Of a stretch of 64,000 bases of DNA, positions 23,004-34,565 are shown one piece after another (position 1 is the first letter of the stretch; each line of letters starts with the position of its first letter). The notes under the pieces were generated by a model. It saw nothing but the letters and a program-made list of their open reading frames with translations, was not told the DNA's origin and made no database searches. This DNA is from Hygrophila difformis. Taxonomy: Eukaryota > Streptophyta > Magnoliopsida > Lamiales > Acanthaceae. Both the position numbers and the translations under genes were made by a program. The DNA is taken from contig JAOANR010000011.1 of NCBI GenBank assembly GCA_030278955.1, positions 50,936,802 through 51,000,801 on the forward strand, in the 5' to 3' direction.

Positions 23004-23760
23004 GGCTTTCAAGTGTCCGACGAATAAATAGAAGAGATTTGTCCGGAAATGGAGAGCGGGTACAATGTATTCAATTTCAAGTTTCAATTGAGCAAATCAG
23101 ATTCAGAAAAGAAAGGCAAGCAAACAACTTTCAGCCCGCAAGGCCAGAACACCGGAAGGGATGAAGGTTGGTTGAATGATAAATTAGAAAAATAGCCCAA
23201 AAAGGTTTTTTTTTTTTAAAAAAAAAGGAAAATATTCCCACGAATTATGCCAAGATTGAAAAGAAAGCAGCTGAAGCCTGAAGGACCATAATCCTAATGA
23301 ATCTTTGAATTATAAGTTGGTTTCCCCAGCAGCAGCTTTGACATTGGTTGCCTGCACGGTCGGCCGAAATGGGTAAACTCCTAAGTATCACTGTAATATT
23401 ATTATTGCTATTACTATTGTGTAAACGGGGAGATGTGCAAGCATGACATGAAACAGGATTGTTTATTTATGTTCCTGTATGATTGATTGATGATGCAATG
23501 GAATGGAATGGCGAAATATAACTAGGCAGAAAAAAAAAATTAAAAAAATACAGAGAATAAATCTGAGAAGGAACCTGTTGTGACGTTGTCTGCGTTGGAG
23601 AGGGGAGAAGGATTTGAATAAGGAGAGACGGGAATGCTTCAGAAAAAGGGAGGAGCGGGGGCGGCGGCGCGTTCCCTCGTCTCAAATGAAACCCCAGAGG
23701 TTTAGGCCGCAGATTGGGAACATGGAGTACTTGGCAGCGTTTCGTACTCTCTTTAGTTAT
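23004..23760 (-). promoter_or_regulatory. 5' UTR and promoter region of the aspartokinase gene
   Basis: No other gene is seen here. A CAACAG|GTTCC-like donor near 23,575 on the minus strand could mark a 5' UTR intron, but I cannot fix its acceptor. A run of T/A at 23,202-23,227 is a low-complexity tract. Confidence 0.35.
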
Positions 23761-23761
23761 T

Positions 23762-23977
23762 CTAGGTAATTTGAACTGAATTAGCTTATTTAAAAAATAA
23801 AATAATTTAAAATAGTGTTCAATCAGCTTTTTTTAAAATCGTTGCAAATAACAACATTTTGGATTTTAGCTTATTCTAGGCAAAAAAGTTAGTCTCGAAA
23901 TTGTCAAACAGCTAATTTTAACTAATTATTACTCACATAATCAATTAACAGCTAACAGCTAATTTCCAAACAGGGCC
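23762..23977 (-). repeat. hAT-like MITE remnant (one end only)
   Basis: The right end, read on the minus strand, is AAGGGCCCTGTTTGGAAATT followed by TAGCTGTTAGCTGTTAATT. This is a terminal motif common to plant hAT-type MITEs. A matching left end is not visible, so the element is truncated or diverged. Confidence 0.35.
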
Positions 23978-24028
23978 CTTGTCTTTTTGGACACATAATC
24001 CTACTTACTTAACCGTTCATATATTTAA

Positions 24029-24052
<24 letters not shown>
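24029..24052. repeat. (AT)n microsatellite
   Basis: A run of TA/AT units next to the 3' end of the minus-strand LINE. Confidence 0.85.
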
Positions 24053-24062
<10 letters not shown>

Positions 24063-24079
24063 TATAAAATATATTGGTC

Positions 24080-26013
24080 TTTTTGGCAAAGCCGAAGCCA
24101 GAGAAAAAACAAGAAAAATAAAAAGAAAACTAATCTAAAAACAACAAAGGAGAATCAATCCCTAGGGAACCAAACGCCGGATGCATCCGCCGTTATGTCC
24201 CCTAAAACAAAGTCCGGCGGGAATGCCCACATCGTGTAGAAATCTTGAATGGACACCCATGCCTCGCAAGACGATCTGCCACCTTATTCCCTTCCCGGAG
24301 AACATGGAAAATGCGGCACTCCTCAAAGGATGATTTCAACTCATTAATCTTCATGATCATGGCAGAGAAGGGATGAAACTTCTCCTTCGAATCCAGCAGC
24401 TTGATGGAGGTCATGGAGTCCGAATAGACACAGGCGAGCAACTCCCATGGCCCGAACAAAAGTGAGCCCTGCCAACATAGGAGCAAGCTCAACAAAAGTG
24501 TTCGTCGCTTCTCCAAGAAACCCACAACCTCCTCCTTTCCATTGCCCCTCTTCAGTTCTAACCACAAATCTGAAACCCGACCTCCCTGGGTTCCCTACAC
24601 AGCTCCCATCAACATGAAGTATAGTATCATATCCCCCTCTCATATTCCAATTAACCAAACGGACATTAGATGAAGGCCTTGCTGAAGGGTGAGATTTGCA
24701 GAGATCTGAGACGAGAGAAGAAATCTCCCTCCTCAATCGCCACAGGGACTTGTGAATCCTACGGAATAAGCGGGCATTTCTTTCCACCCATATCGTCCAA
24801 ATAGTTACCAGAAAAATGTCCCCATAACATAAGTACATCCCTTTCAAGAAAAGCAGAAATGGACTCCTTGGGAACATCATGAACATCCTGTGGGATAGCC
24901 ACCTTGATCGACTGCCAGACAATGCCCGCCCATGTGCAAGAAAATAAGCAATGAGACCATGTTTCCTCAGCAATCCCGCAAAGCACACATAAAGGTGAGG
25001 AGGCCAAGTGACGTCGGTACCGTAAGGAATTAACTGGTAGCGCATCATGACTAACCAACCACACAAGAAACCAAATTTTTTCAGGAACCTTAACATTCCA
25101 TAGCCAACCCCATTCTGATCCCTGTGAGAACCCCGAAGCAAGAAACTTATAAGCGGATTTGACAGTATACTCACCTGAGGAAGCTCCAGTCTAAATCCAT
25201 AAATCAGCCATGGAATCATGTAATGGAGGGGGAGGAGAGTTAATAAGATCTCCCAAGAGCTGAGCCGAAATTGGTGTATAAATGGAAGACAAATTCCAAC
25301 AGTCATCTTGAATAACATCCTTCACTCTAAGACCAAGGTCTTGAGTAGCTACATACGGCAGTTGCGGGCCAAGCTGTCGGCCTTTCCACCACCTCGAAAA
25401 CCATAGAGACACATCCCCTTTCCTCAACCTAAGCTGAAACCCATCCTGGAGGAATGGTAGCAACTTAGATAAGAGTCAGGAAATATGAGACCACGGCTTA
25501 GAAGCCGCCAAATGAGCAATAGCAGGTAGCTGCAGCGAGCCTCCAATCAAGTGTACCGAGATTTTTTCAGGACAATGGAGAACACCCCACATAAGCTTCC
25601 CTAAAAGAGCAATATTCATAAGTCACGCTCGTCGAAGTCCAAGGCCCCCTGCTGCCCGAGGCTTAGAAACAGTCGACCAACTGACCAAATGTAACCCTTT
25701 GGAATGGGCAGGCCTTAACTCCTTTTCGCCCAGGAAAGGGGCTTCGACAGGGAGATCCCATGTCACCTTATCCCTCTTGAGCTAGGAGGGACTCATACTC
25801 CGACTTAAGTTCAGCTTCCAAAATAAGCAGCCGAATGGAATCAGTTTGTTCAAGTGCCTTTGCAATCCCCTCCAATCTCTTAATAAGCTTCAACTTACGC
25901 CACTTGAAATTCACTCTATGAGCACGCTTGAATTCAAGCGAGGCCTGATAATGGCCAGAAATGACCATTATTTTCAATCCATTTCCGTGTCTTAAACGGG
26001 CATTTGATCGCAT
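24080..26013 (-). pseudogene. LINE ORF2, 3' half (pre-RT, zf-RVT and RNase H parts), RT core deleted
   Basis: Read from 26013 downward. A pre-RT helical part comes first (FKWRKLKLIKRLEGIAKALEQ, ending LLAQEG near 25,780). It joins directly to post-RT sequence (VTWDLPVEAPFLGEKEL, then SKPRAAGGLGLRRA), so the RT catalytic core is missing. Next is a zf-RVT domain at 25064-24759 (ALPVNSLRYRRHL, CVLCG, WSHCLFSC). RNase H follows at about 24,640-24,240 (HVDGSCVGNPGRSGF, SDSMTSIKLL, LREGNKVADRLARHG), spread over two frames. The 3' end lies near a short T-run at about 24,080. It is dead. It probably continues rightwards at 30641-31454. Confidence 0.75.
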
Positions 26014-26239
26014 TCCGGTCTTACATTAAGTAAGAAAGCAGTCGAATTGGACTGATTTATGCATGATTGTAAAAATAATAAGCTGGTGTGAAAAAGACAT
26101 AAATATGTAATTTTATTACATATTTATGTTAGAAAAATCCAAAAACATGAGAAAAAGAAAAGGAAACAAAAAGATGGGAAAAAGATAGAAAAGCCCACAA
26201 AAAGAATATTTTCGGCCCATCTGGCCCAATCCAGCAGGC

Positions 26240-26480
26240 CCAGGAAGACCTTTGTCGCGGAAGCCCCTTGGCGCGATGCAGTGTTCCGCGACAAAAGGAG
26301 GGGTTCCGCGACCAAGTGGCCCAGATGAAGAGGAGACCAGCCAAGCCCTTTGTCGCGATGACCTTTGTCGCGATGGCATGCTCCGCGACAAAGGCATGTT
26401 CCGCGACCAAGATGCACAATTAGAGACACACGACCCAGTCGAGAAGCCTTGCCACATGCAGTGTGTTCCGCGACCAACTT
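26240..26480. repeat. first block of TTGTCGCGGA/TCCGCGACAAA inverted motifs
   Basis: At least seven occurrences of TCCGCGAC[AC]AA or its inverse TTTGTCGCG lie in 240 bp, unevenly spaced, ahead of the TATA-like box at 26568. The same motif recurs at 27220-27770. Confidence 0.8.
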
Positions 26481-26567
26481 GATGCTCCGAGACAAAGCTG
26501 TGATGTGTGTGATGCCTTAAGACACAATGTGCTAGAATCAAGGCCCATGGGCTTAGGGTTACACTTC

Positions 26568-26575
26568 TATAAATA
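26568..26575 (+). promoter_or_regulatory. TATA-like box in the large LTR
   Basis: TATAAATA within an otherwise GC-richer stretch. A U3/R border about 30 bp downstream would be usual. Confidence 0.4.
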
Positions 26576-27219
26576 TGAGGTGCCTCCCATGAGCTAAAAA
26601 AGGCTAGTAGGAGAGATTGAAATTATTGTAGAGCTCTTGCAGGCAAGCTTAGGAGTTCTTCCTTAGGTAGAGTAGTTTAGGTTTATTTTCATGTATTATT
26701 TAATTTTTGCTCTTAGTTCAGCTTAGTTTAGTATTTTTACTGTTCACAGTTGCTTAGATAGCCATTTTTATACCATGTTTTGGTTTCTAAACTCTTGTTT
26801 TAGGGTTTGTAATACCCAAATCATGGGTATTAACAATACCTCTTCAATAATATGGGAAAACATTCATCATTTGTGTCCCAAATCATGAAATGGGTCTCAC
26901 ACCCCATGGATTTATGCTTTCTTTTTCGTTTTGGGGTCTCTTGACCCCCATTATGCCTATTTATGTTTACTGTTAGCATTTTATGGATAATGTTGTGTGG
27001 ATGTGTGATCAAACCCTAGATTAGGACTCCTGCTTTATTTTAATATTCTGCCAATCCTTGTTATTTTTGTTTAAGCATGTTCTTCTTTATTTTGAATGTT
27101 TCTTGCTTATTTTTAGCTTAGAATAGCTTTTTGATCTGAAATAGGGTGAGATCACGCTGTTTGCATGCCACTGTTCATTTCTGCTTTTTCTGACTTTTGT
27201 CCTGAACCACCTTGGGCGC

Positions 27220-27770
27220 CAACCGCCTTCTGGCGCGGAACCACGTTCCGCGACAAAATGGCTGTTCCGCGACCAAGGTGTTTCAAGACACTTGTCTCCA
27301 TAATTTAAAACCCTTTGTCGCGGAATACCTTGTCGCGGAGCCACGTTCCGCGACAAAACTGTCCACGCATAGCGACAAAGGAGCCAAACTCTTGCATTTT
27401 GTCTTCATGGCTTTTTGTCGCGGAATCATCTTGTCGCGGAGCCACATTCCGCGACAAAATCCCATTCTGAGATAGAAAAATTATGACATGTTCCTCGATC
27501 TTTGAACACTTTATCGCGGAACACCTTGTCGTGGAACCACGTTCCGCGACAAAATTTCCATGCATAGCGACAAAGGTTCAAATGCTTTAGGAATTTTCTG
27601 AAAACACTTTGTCGCGATGTCACTCTTGTCGCGGAACCACGTTCCGCGACAAAATCTTGCATAGCGACAAAGAGGCGTTATGCTGCCAAAAATTCTAAAA
27701 ACTTGTCGGGATGTCCATGTCGCGGACCTCGGTCCGCGACAAAATTTATGATATCGCGACAAGGGTTCCT
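27220..27770. repeat. array of about 95-bp units, each with a CpG-rich hairpin
   Basis: TCCGCGACAAAA words at about 27,345, 27,448, 27,541, 27,639 and 27,730 give spacings of 91-103 bp. Each is preceded by the inverted word TTGTCGCGGA and followed by GCATAGCGACAAAG or similar. The best hairpin, 27627-27653, has a perfect 12-bp stem (TTGTCGCGGAAC) and a 3-nt loop. The frames that cross the array in all phases are by-products of the repeat, not genes. Confidence 0.85.
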
Positions 27771-30640
27771 CTCCCTCTATTTAATCTCAAACAACCTTCA
27801 TTCCCTTCTTATTTTATATTGCAACACTCACATCATAACCCCACGGGTTAGGATGTAACATTCTGGAATTGCAATATAGGGTGTTATGCTGCCCAAATTT
27901 TAATTCTCCATTTGCATCACTTAATTGATTGAACCCTTGACTCATTAATGATTAAGGATTGAGATTAGTAATAATCAAAACATCGACAATCATCATGATT
28001 AAAGGACCTTTGTTCAATTGCCATTAAAACACTCTTGTATAAACAAAATCTTGATGGCTTAAACAGATAATCTGGACTGTAATTAATTATGGTAGGAAGG
28101 ATTATTTAAGACCATCACATGTGGACCCAATCCACAACCTTGCATGAGAAACCAATGTCTCTCATACAAGGGATCTTCTTTTATTTCTTATTTTATCTTT
28201 GTGTGTTGTGTGGAACCATTAGTAAAGAATACATCAGACTAATGTTGGCGGGTACTCCCTCATGGATAACTAGCTCGTATTCTGAGTATTAGTTACTAAT
28301 TGTTATTTTGCATGGTCTGGACGATTGTCAGTGGAAGCCTTGGCGGTTCGCCCATCCGGGGTTATAATAGCTGCTCGGCTGACTCCCATCCAGATACAGT
28401 TTTATTTTTGTTATTATCTTAATTTCCAAACCTGAATTCCAATCTGTACTGGGAGTCAGTTGGCATCAGTCAATGCCAACTGATGATCATTATAGAAGGG
28501 AAGCATGTAGGTTTTTATCCGAATTCACAGACAGTGGAGGCCCAACTGGTGTTGACACCACCATTATAGGGTCTAAGCTGTCTAAATTCGCTCCATCCGA
28601 GTAATTGGGAAATTGGACAGTAGATGTTTACAGTCCACCTGATTATTCTGCCATTACTTTGGTCCCTTGACTACTTCATGTCTGTGTTTCACCTTCTGTC
28701 TAGACCCGCATTTATATTTTGGGTCAATTAATTTTACACTTCCATATATCTTTATGCATGATAATATTATATACTATTGTGGTCTGCACTTATTTTGGGA
28801 TCCTTCCCTTGGACAATAGAAGTCTAGATCTTAAACAGATAATGCTTTATAAATTTCTAACAAAAACCTCTTTATAAAATCCGGATCTGAGTAAGGGATA
28901 AATTCTTCAGTTATGACTAATTCATATCCTGTCAAGGGTTGTGTTTTGGGAAATTAGAAGCAGATTCAGCGATTAGGTCTCGCCTAGACTGAAAGGGTCT
29001 GTGTTTTAACTGAGAGTCTAGTACCTGACAGGGAATGATTTTCAAATCCATTATTTTCCAAAATTGCTGGTTGATGGAAATGTAAGATTAAGTGCTACAC
29101 CGAGATGGGGTCCACTTGGATTCAAATACAGTGTAGTAAATAATCTTAGAGGAACATCATCCAGGCCTTGGTTATTTTCCAAGATAGGGTTGAGTTTTCT
29201 TTCAACTGCTATCCTCTTCTGCCAAAGCCTACTTTTGAGTCCTGAGTGAGTGCATCCGGAACGAACTAATTTATTAGTTTGTTTCATTAGTTTGTATCTC
29301 ATAATCACCCGGAAGGAAGTGGACACACTAGGGTTCACTGAGAGCCGGGAATTCTTGATCCATACTCCTTCATCCTGATGGGGAGCTGTCTTTTACTACC
29401 AGGGTTAGATTTTCAAAACCTCCGAGTGATAGGTTTTAAATGCTTTCTTTACCGCTTTCTTTTAACCGCTTTCATTAGAGGTCACTCGGTTGTATTGAGA
29501 GTTGTGTAACTGCTACTAGGATTGACAGTTAAGGGATAGTTTAGGGCTTAATTCAAATCTTTGGGTGTGACATGGGAGAATGATAGTAGTACTTGACACT
29601 TCAATAAATGATTTGTCAGGTGTTGCTTTTCCACCACAGATGAAGTAACACACCCAGGCCAGGGCAGTTACAAATCTGTGGTATCTTAGAATTTGCGGTC
29701 TTAAGAACATGTAAACTCATATTGCAAGTACCTGTCTGTTAAAGGGAAAACATTATTGAGAGCATGAGAATTAGCTATCTGATAGAAGTATCCCAAGCAA
29801 AGATCTGCGTATAAAAATGGAAGTTTATTATTGCTGTATCTCACTCTTGTCCAATTTTCATTCTTTTCTTCCTGTCCTTTCTGTCTACATTGTGATTCAG
29901 CTTCACGGTTGGCACAATGCACCTTTTCCCTGCTTTCATAGATAATGTTTATAGCATTCCTAGAATAATTTTTATCCGCTTTCTAGAATAGATTTATTTG
30001 CTTTGTAGATTAATTTAACTGCTTTCAAGATCTAGTTTAAATTCATGTCAGTAGATATTAATCATCTTTCAAACCTATTGAGCAATACGAATGGAAAATC
30101 TAGTAAAACGACGTGGGACCTGCTTCTATCGCACATCCTCCAGTGAACGATCCGGTCTTACTATAAATTACTGCAATTTTTGACACCGTGCGCTTTCGGG
30201 GGCACAGTTTCTTAAACACGAGCAATAAAAACATGACTACTTATAAATATATCCCTAATCACACGCCATCATAAATTGGTTTCATTAAATAAAATCTAAA
30301 CCAGGATCATGATTTTTCGGAAAATACTCATGTAGTGGGAGTCAGTCAAAAGTCTCATGGCAGGAAATCTTATGACAAGGATTGATGAGAAGTATCATGG
30401 CATATTTGCCGGGGATCCTCAGTGTGACAGGCTGAAGGGTCAACTTATCCCGGCTGTGCCATGAGATTTGTCAACATTTCATGACAGAGAGGACCACAGC
30501 GCCATTTGAAACTAAAGCACCATACTTGAGTAATAAAAAGACTGTTAAGCTTAACATAGATATCCCTAAACCTTTTCCCGTGAATCATAACTCTTTTCAT
30601 TTAATAAATCTAACCTGGTATATTTTAGCAAAAGCTCGTG

Positions 30641-31454
30641 GGACGGAAATTGTCAAAAGTTTCAAGGCCTGTTGCACAAGCCGTAGCTGGTGGTGAAAGG
30701 AATCCACAGGTTGGGACCAAGCAAAAGCCACCACGTCTCTATAGTCATTCGAAAGCGTCCATAAAGCCTCCCAACGGAAAGGGACAGAATGAGAACGAGG
30801 CTCCACTTGCCAACATCGCAGAAGAAGGGGGCAGTGGTCCGACCCCAAAAATTTTGTGTCTAAAATCCTGTCACCTCATCAAAAATTTGTGCTTGGCAAG
30901 CAAGCCCAAGTCGGGCTAAAATCCAAACTCCGCCCGAACGCCCTACAGCCTCCTGCACACACAACGGAATATAGCCAAGTTGGAAGAAAAATGTCTGAGA
31001 CCGACAAAACCTGGATTGAGGCTCCAGGATGAAAAGTAAATCCGGAGAGTGTTGTCGCACAACATCCCGCGTCACCCGCCGTGTAGGCGTACCCATCATT
31101 CCCCTCACATTCCACGATAAAATTTTAAATGACTGAAACTCCATAAGAAAACACATGGAAAAGGAAGAAGAACCATGGCACCTAGTGCTGCATAGGGACC
31201 CCCTCGTCGGGGGGCTTCTCCTTAGGAGTCTCAGGGACTGGAACTCCGGCCAATTTCCCATCCCCCAACTCCGACGATGAACCATCTTTCCACTCCGGCG
31301 ATGGTCGTGCTCTTTTTGCCTGAGTTGACCTATCAATTTTGGATTGAAGGGGGCTCGATTGCACCTCTTGTGCATTTTGTTTCCTCGGCCCGGTAGTGGG
31401 CCTAAAATATGAAGGCCCAGCAGCAAATTTCCCACGGAGAGCAGGCCCAATCAA
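30641..31454 (-). pseudogene. LINE ORF1 end and ORF2 endonuclease part (5' half of the split LINE)
   Basis: From 31454 to about 31,150 a basic, Pro-rich frame (RPTTGPRKQNAQEVQ) looks like the end of a LINE ORF1. Then KILSWNVRGM at about 31,115 opens the endonuclease domain of ORF2, with FILEPQ after it. The middle of the domain is missing. GSDHCPLLLRC, the catalytic end of the domain, follows after only about 75 residues. The frame runs on (PFRWEALWTLSNDYRDVV) to the border with the LTR block. It matches the order expected just before the segment that resumes at 26013. Confidence 0.7.
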
Positions 31455-32429
31455 AATATATATTTTAAAATTACATGATTAGATTAGATGATTCAAACAA
31501 AATCGATCTTGATTATATTTTTTTTATCTATATATATATTAAAGCATTAGTGAACAACCCATCCTACATTTAATGAGGTGTCTCCATTTCAAATTTTAAA
31601 TTTTATAAATTTTTGCCTTTTTTAATTTATCAATTTTAGATTTTCGCATTTATTTATTTATTTTGGATTTTCAGCTTTTGAAAAATATGGAATTCCTACA
31701 ATATTCACTTTTAAAAAGACTTGAAAGATTTGATATTTGAAATTTTGCATATCTTATTTTATCTATATTATTTTGTATTTTTTTAATTTACTAATTTTAG
31801 ATTTTCGCATTTATTTATTTATTCCTTATAAATTTTAGTCTATCATCTATAAAATCTAACATTTACTTATAAATTCCCACCCTGTCATCCTATCATGTCA
31901 CCATATATTCACTTTTAAAAAGATTTGAAAGATAAAATTTTGCATTTTTTATTTTATCTATGTTGGAGTTTATTTATTTGCATTTTTTTATTTAATCTAT
32001 TTTAGATTTTATTATTTTGCATTTTTATTTTATTTATTTTAAATTTTATTGCAGAATTTTATATTTTATTTATTTTAAATTTTATTGCTCCATTTGTAAA
32101 AATTATTAACCTTCAAAACATTCAAATATGATACTGTAACACTTAATTCCAAACACCCAAAAAGGAAAAGTGTGACATTTAAAAAATGGATGATGTAATT
32201 CATTAATCTATATTTTAACATATTTACAATTGATGAAAAATAAATGTAAATCTAGCTTTGCTAGAAAATTGTGATTGTGAATGATCACAGTAAGTTCATA
32301 TTAAAAGACTAATTGCTGCAAATTCTATAAGTTTGAAAATATTCTCTGGAATGCCAGTACTGAATGAAGTTTTAATGTCTGAAACAAATACTCTATTGAC
32401 ACTAGAAGAGACATATTATATTAAGAAAT

Positions 32430-34149
32430 AAATGAAAGCGGATCATGCTAATATTACCTTTGTTGATTGATGATGAGAATAATGTTTATAATAAAATAAT
32501 GTATGTAGTTGATAGTAATGGGTGTTGATTCATTTTTCTTTACGTGGTGGAATTGACAAGAAATTTATCGATAATTTATCTAGAAAATATTATGTTTAGC
32601 CCTTCATGGTAGATGTAATATTGTGCTGTCTGTAGCATCCAATGGAATAGCACTCTTACTCATTCCAAGAGGTAGGACTGCACATTCTAGATTTGGTATT
32701 CTATTAGATTGTGACGAGAATTCTACCTGTAAAAAATTACCTCAGAAAATTATTTAACCTCCCTAGAAAATTATTTTACCCCTCTTTTCATTAAAACAAA
32801 GCTCAATATTTGGGATGAAAATTCTTGATTGGTAGAATGATTATGAGCCCGTCTGAATTAACCAAATTCTCCATTCATTTTCAGAGGAAAAAATTCCACT
32901 TGCAGTTTGTTTTACTATGACTATAAAAAAAGGTAGATGTCAACCTTTAAGGAATGTTAGACTCTATCTTCAAAAATCAATTTTTACCCATGTCATTGAT
33001 ATGTTGCAATATCTTGTGTCATTGTAAAGAGGGGACTCGAAGTATTAATATATAATTACGATTGATTAACTTAAGATACTATAAGAAATATTATTTCCAA
33101 TGAAAATTATATATGGCAAAAATTTGCACAATGAATACTTCATGTACGTGATTGTAATTAGTAAAGCTGGTATTAATCTTGAAAATTTACAATTATATGT
33201 GACATTCCCAAATGATAATTTTATAAACTCTAGATTCTATACCGGCAATTGTTGAGAGTACTAATACAAATATAAACTGTACCACTTCAAATCCAAATAT
33301 TTTTACTATATATTAATTCCGACCAATGAGATTATTGCTACAATCAATAATAACATCATAGAACGTATGTCTGCAAATGAAAATGTGTATATATATATAA
33401 GTTTTAAAAATATTCGTCAAAAGGGTGCAAGCATAGATAAATGCCAGCGAATTATTTTCACTGGAATATCTAGACATGATCAATTGTTCTGGATTACTGA
33501 ATCATGAAATATAGTTGAATGAGGGTTCCATAGTCATGCTTCTTAAGAATATATATCCATCAAATAAATTATGTAATGGAAGTAGTTTGATAGTAACCAA
33601 TATGCGGAACTAGATAGTTGAGGTTAAACTAATTTCCGGGAAACTATGAAAGTAGAAAATTCTTGATTAGTAGAATGTTTATGAGTCTATTATTTTAACC
33701 AAATTTTTGATTCGATTTGAGATGAGAAAATTCTCACTCACAGTTTGTTTTGCTATAATTATAAACAAAAGCCAATGTCAATATTTAAAGAATGTCGGAT
33801 TTTATCTTCCAAAACCAATTTTTAACCATGAACAGTTATGTTGTAATATTTCGTGTCAATAGCAAGATGTGGCTAAAAGTATTAATATGCAATTTAGAAT
33901 GATTAACTCAAGATGCCACAAGAATTGTTGTTTATAATGAAATTTATATATGGCATAAAATTTGCAAAATGGATAGTTGATGTAGGTGATGATAAAGCGG
34001 GTATTGATTTTGGAGATGTACAACTAGATGTTACATTTTCAGATAATATTCTTATAAACTCTACGGGTGAACCTATAGCAGTAATTTTTTTAAAGTACAT
34101 ATACAAATATAAACTGCACCACTTCAAATTCAGACATTTTAAAAGATAG
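32430..34149 (+). pseudogene. remnants of a PIF1-type Helitron helicase, C-terminal part duplicated
   Basis: Pieces recognisable despite stops and frameshifts: LLIDDENNVYNKIMYVVDSNG (about 32,450); a ruined Walker A region with GGIDKKF where GGTGKT is expected (about 32,550); IVLSVASNGIALLLIPRG then RTAHSRFGI (about 32,615-32,705); FQRKKFHLQFVL and YLQKSIFTHVIDMLQYL (about 32,880-33,020); PTNEIIATINNNIIERMS (about 33,320). A second copy of the late segments follows at 33,700-34,149, including FAKWIVDVGDDKAGIDFGDV in an open 78-residue stretch. The order is scrambled relative to a normal PIF1 protein. The helicase would unwind DNA during rolling-circle transposition; this copy cannot. Confidence 0.6.
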
Positions 34150-34425
34150 TGTTTTACTAGCCCCTATCAATGAGATTTTTACCAATGAAATTTTCAGCAA
34201 ATTGTTATGAAAATTTTCATATTATGCTTCATACTTATTTTTAAATTTTATTTTATCTTAATTTAAATTTCAAATCAAATAAAAATATTATTTTAATAAT
34301 TATTTTTATTGATCGTTATATTTGTACTGGACAAGCCACAGAAGCTAAAGAATACGGTATAATATGATTTCTTTGTTAGTTTTAAAAATAATTAATTTAT
34401 AGTATTATCACATACATCCTCTTTT

Positions 34426-34477
34426 TTTTTTGGTAAACAGTGACGCACAAGCGTCGGCAAAGGGAAAAAACTACGAT
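34426..34477 (-). mobile_element. short retroposon scrap with 14-bp target duplication
   Basis: ATACATCCTCTTTT occurs at 34412-34425 and again at 34478-34491. Between them are a T-run and about 45 bp (GGTAAACAGTGACGCACAAG and on). The related Helitron 2 lacks this insert at the same place. It is a very short LINE-mobilised piece; its source is unknown. Confidence 0.7.
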
Positions 34478-34565
34478 ATACATCCTCTTTTGAATGTATA
34501 AAAAATCATTACACATTTTTCATTACTCAAAATACAATTTATTATTGCTTTATATAATATAAGTA

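Larger units (their letters stand above)
26030..30640 (+). mobile_element. large Athila/Tat-like LTR plus leader (non-coding), inserted in a LINE
   Basis: This 4.6-kb block has no long ORF. A TATAAATA box at 26568-26575 follows a CpG-rich repeat zone. Near 30,175 the sequence TTTTTGACACCGTGCGC then CGGGGGC resembles, with changes, the tRNA-Asp type primer site of Athila/Tat elements that directly follows the 5' LTR. The block separates two halves of one minus-strand LINE. Exact ends and the target duplication could not be fixed, and no second LTR is seen. Reading: a large old LTR with part of its leader, truncated. Class assignment is tentative. Confidence 0.4.

Noticed and set aside
23004..23087. 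28-residue N-terminal extension of aspartokinase
   Set aside because: MAATLHF at 23003 is a more typical plastid start. The extension has acidic residues (EIEY) unusual for a transit peptide.
27087..27762. Several overlapping minus-strand frames rich in SRNVAPRQ-like words
   Set aside because: They are translations of the GTCGCGGA hairpin array in several phases. No start context, codon bias or family match is visible.
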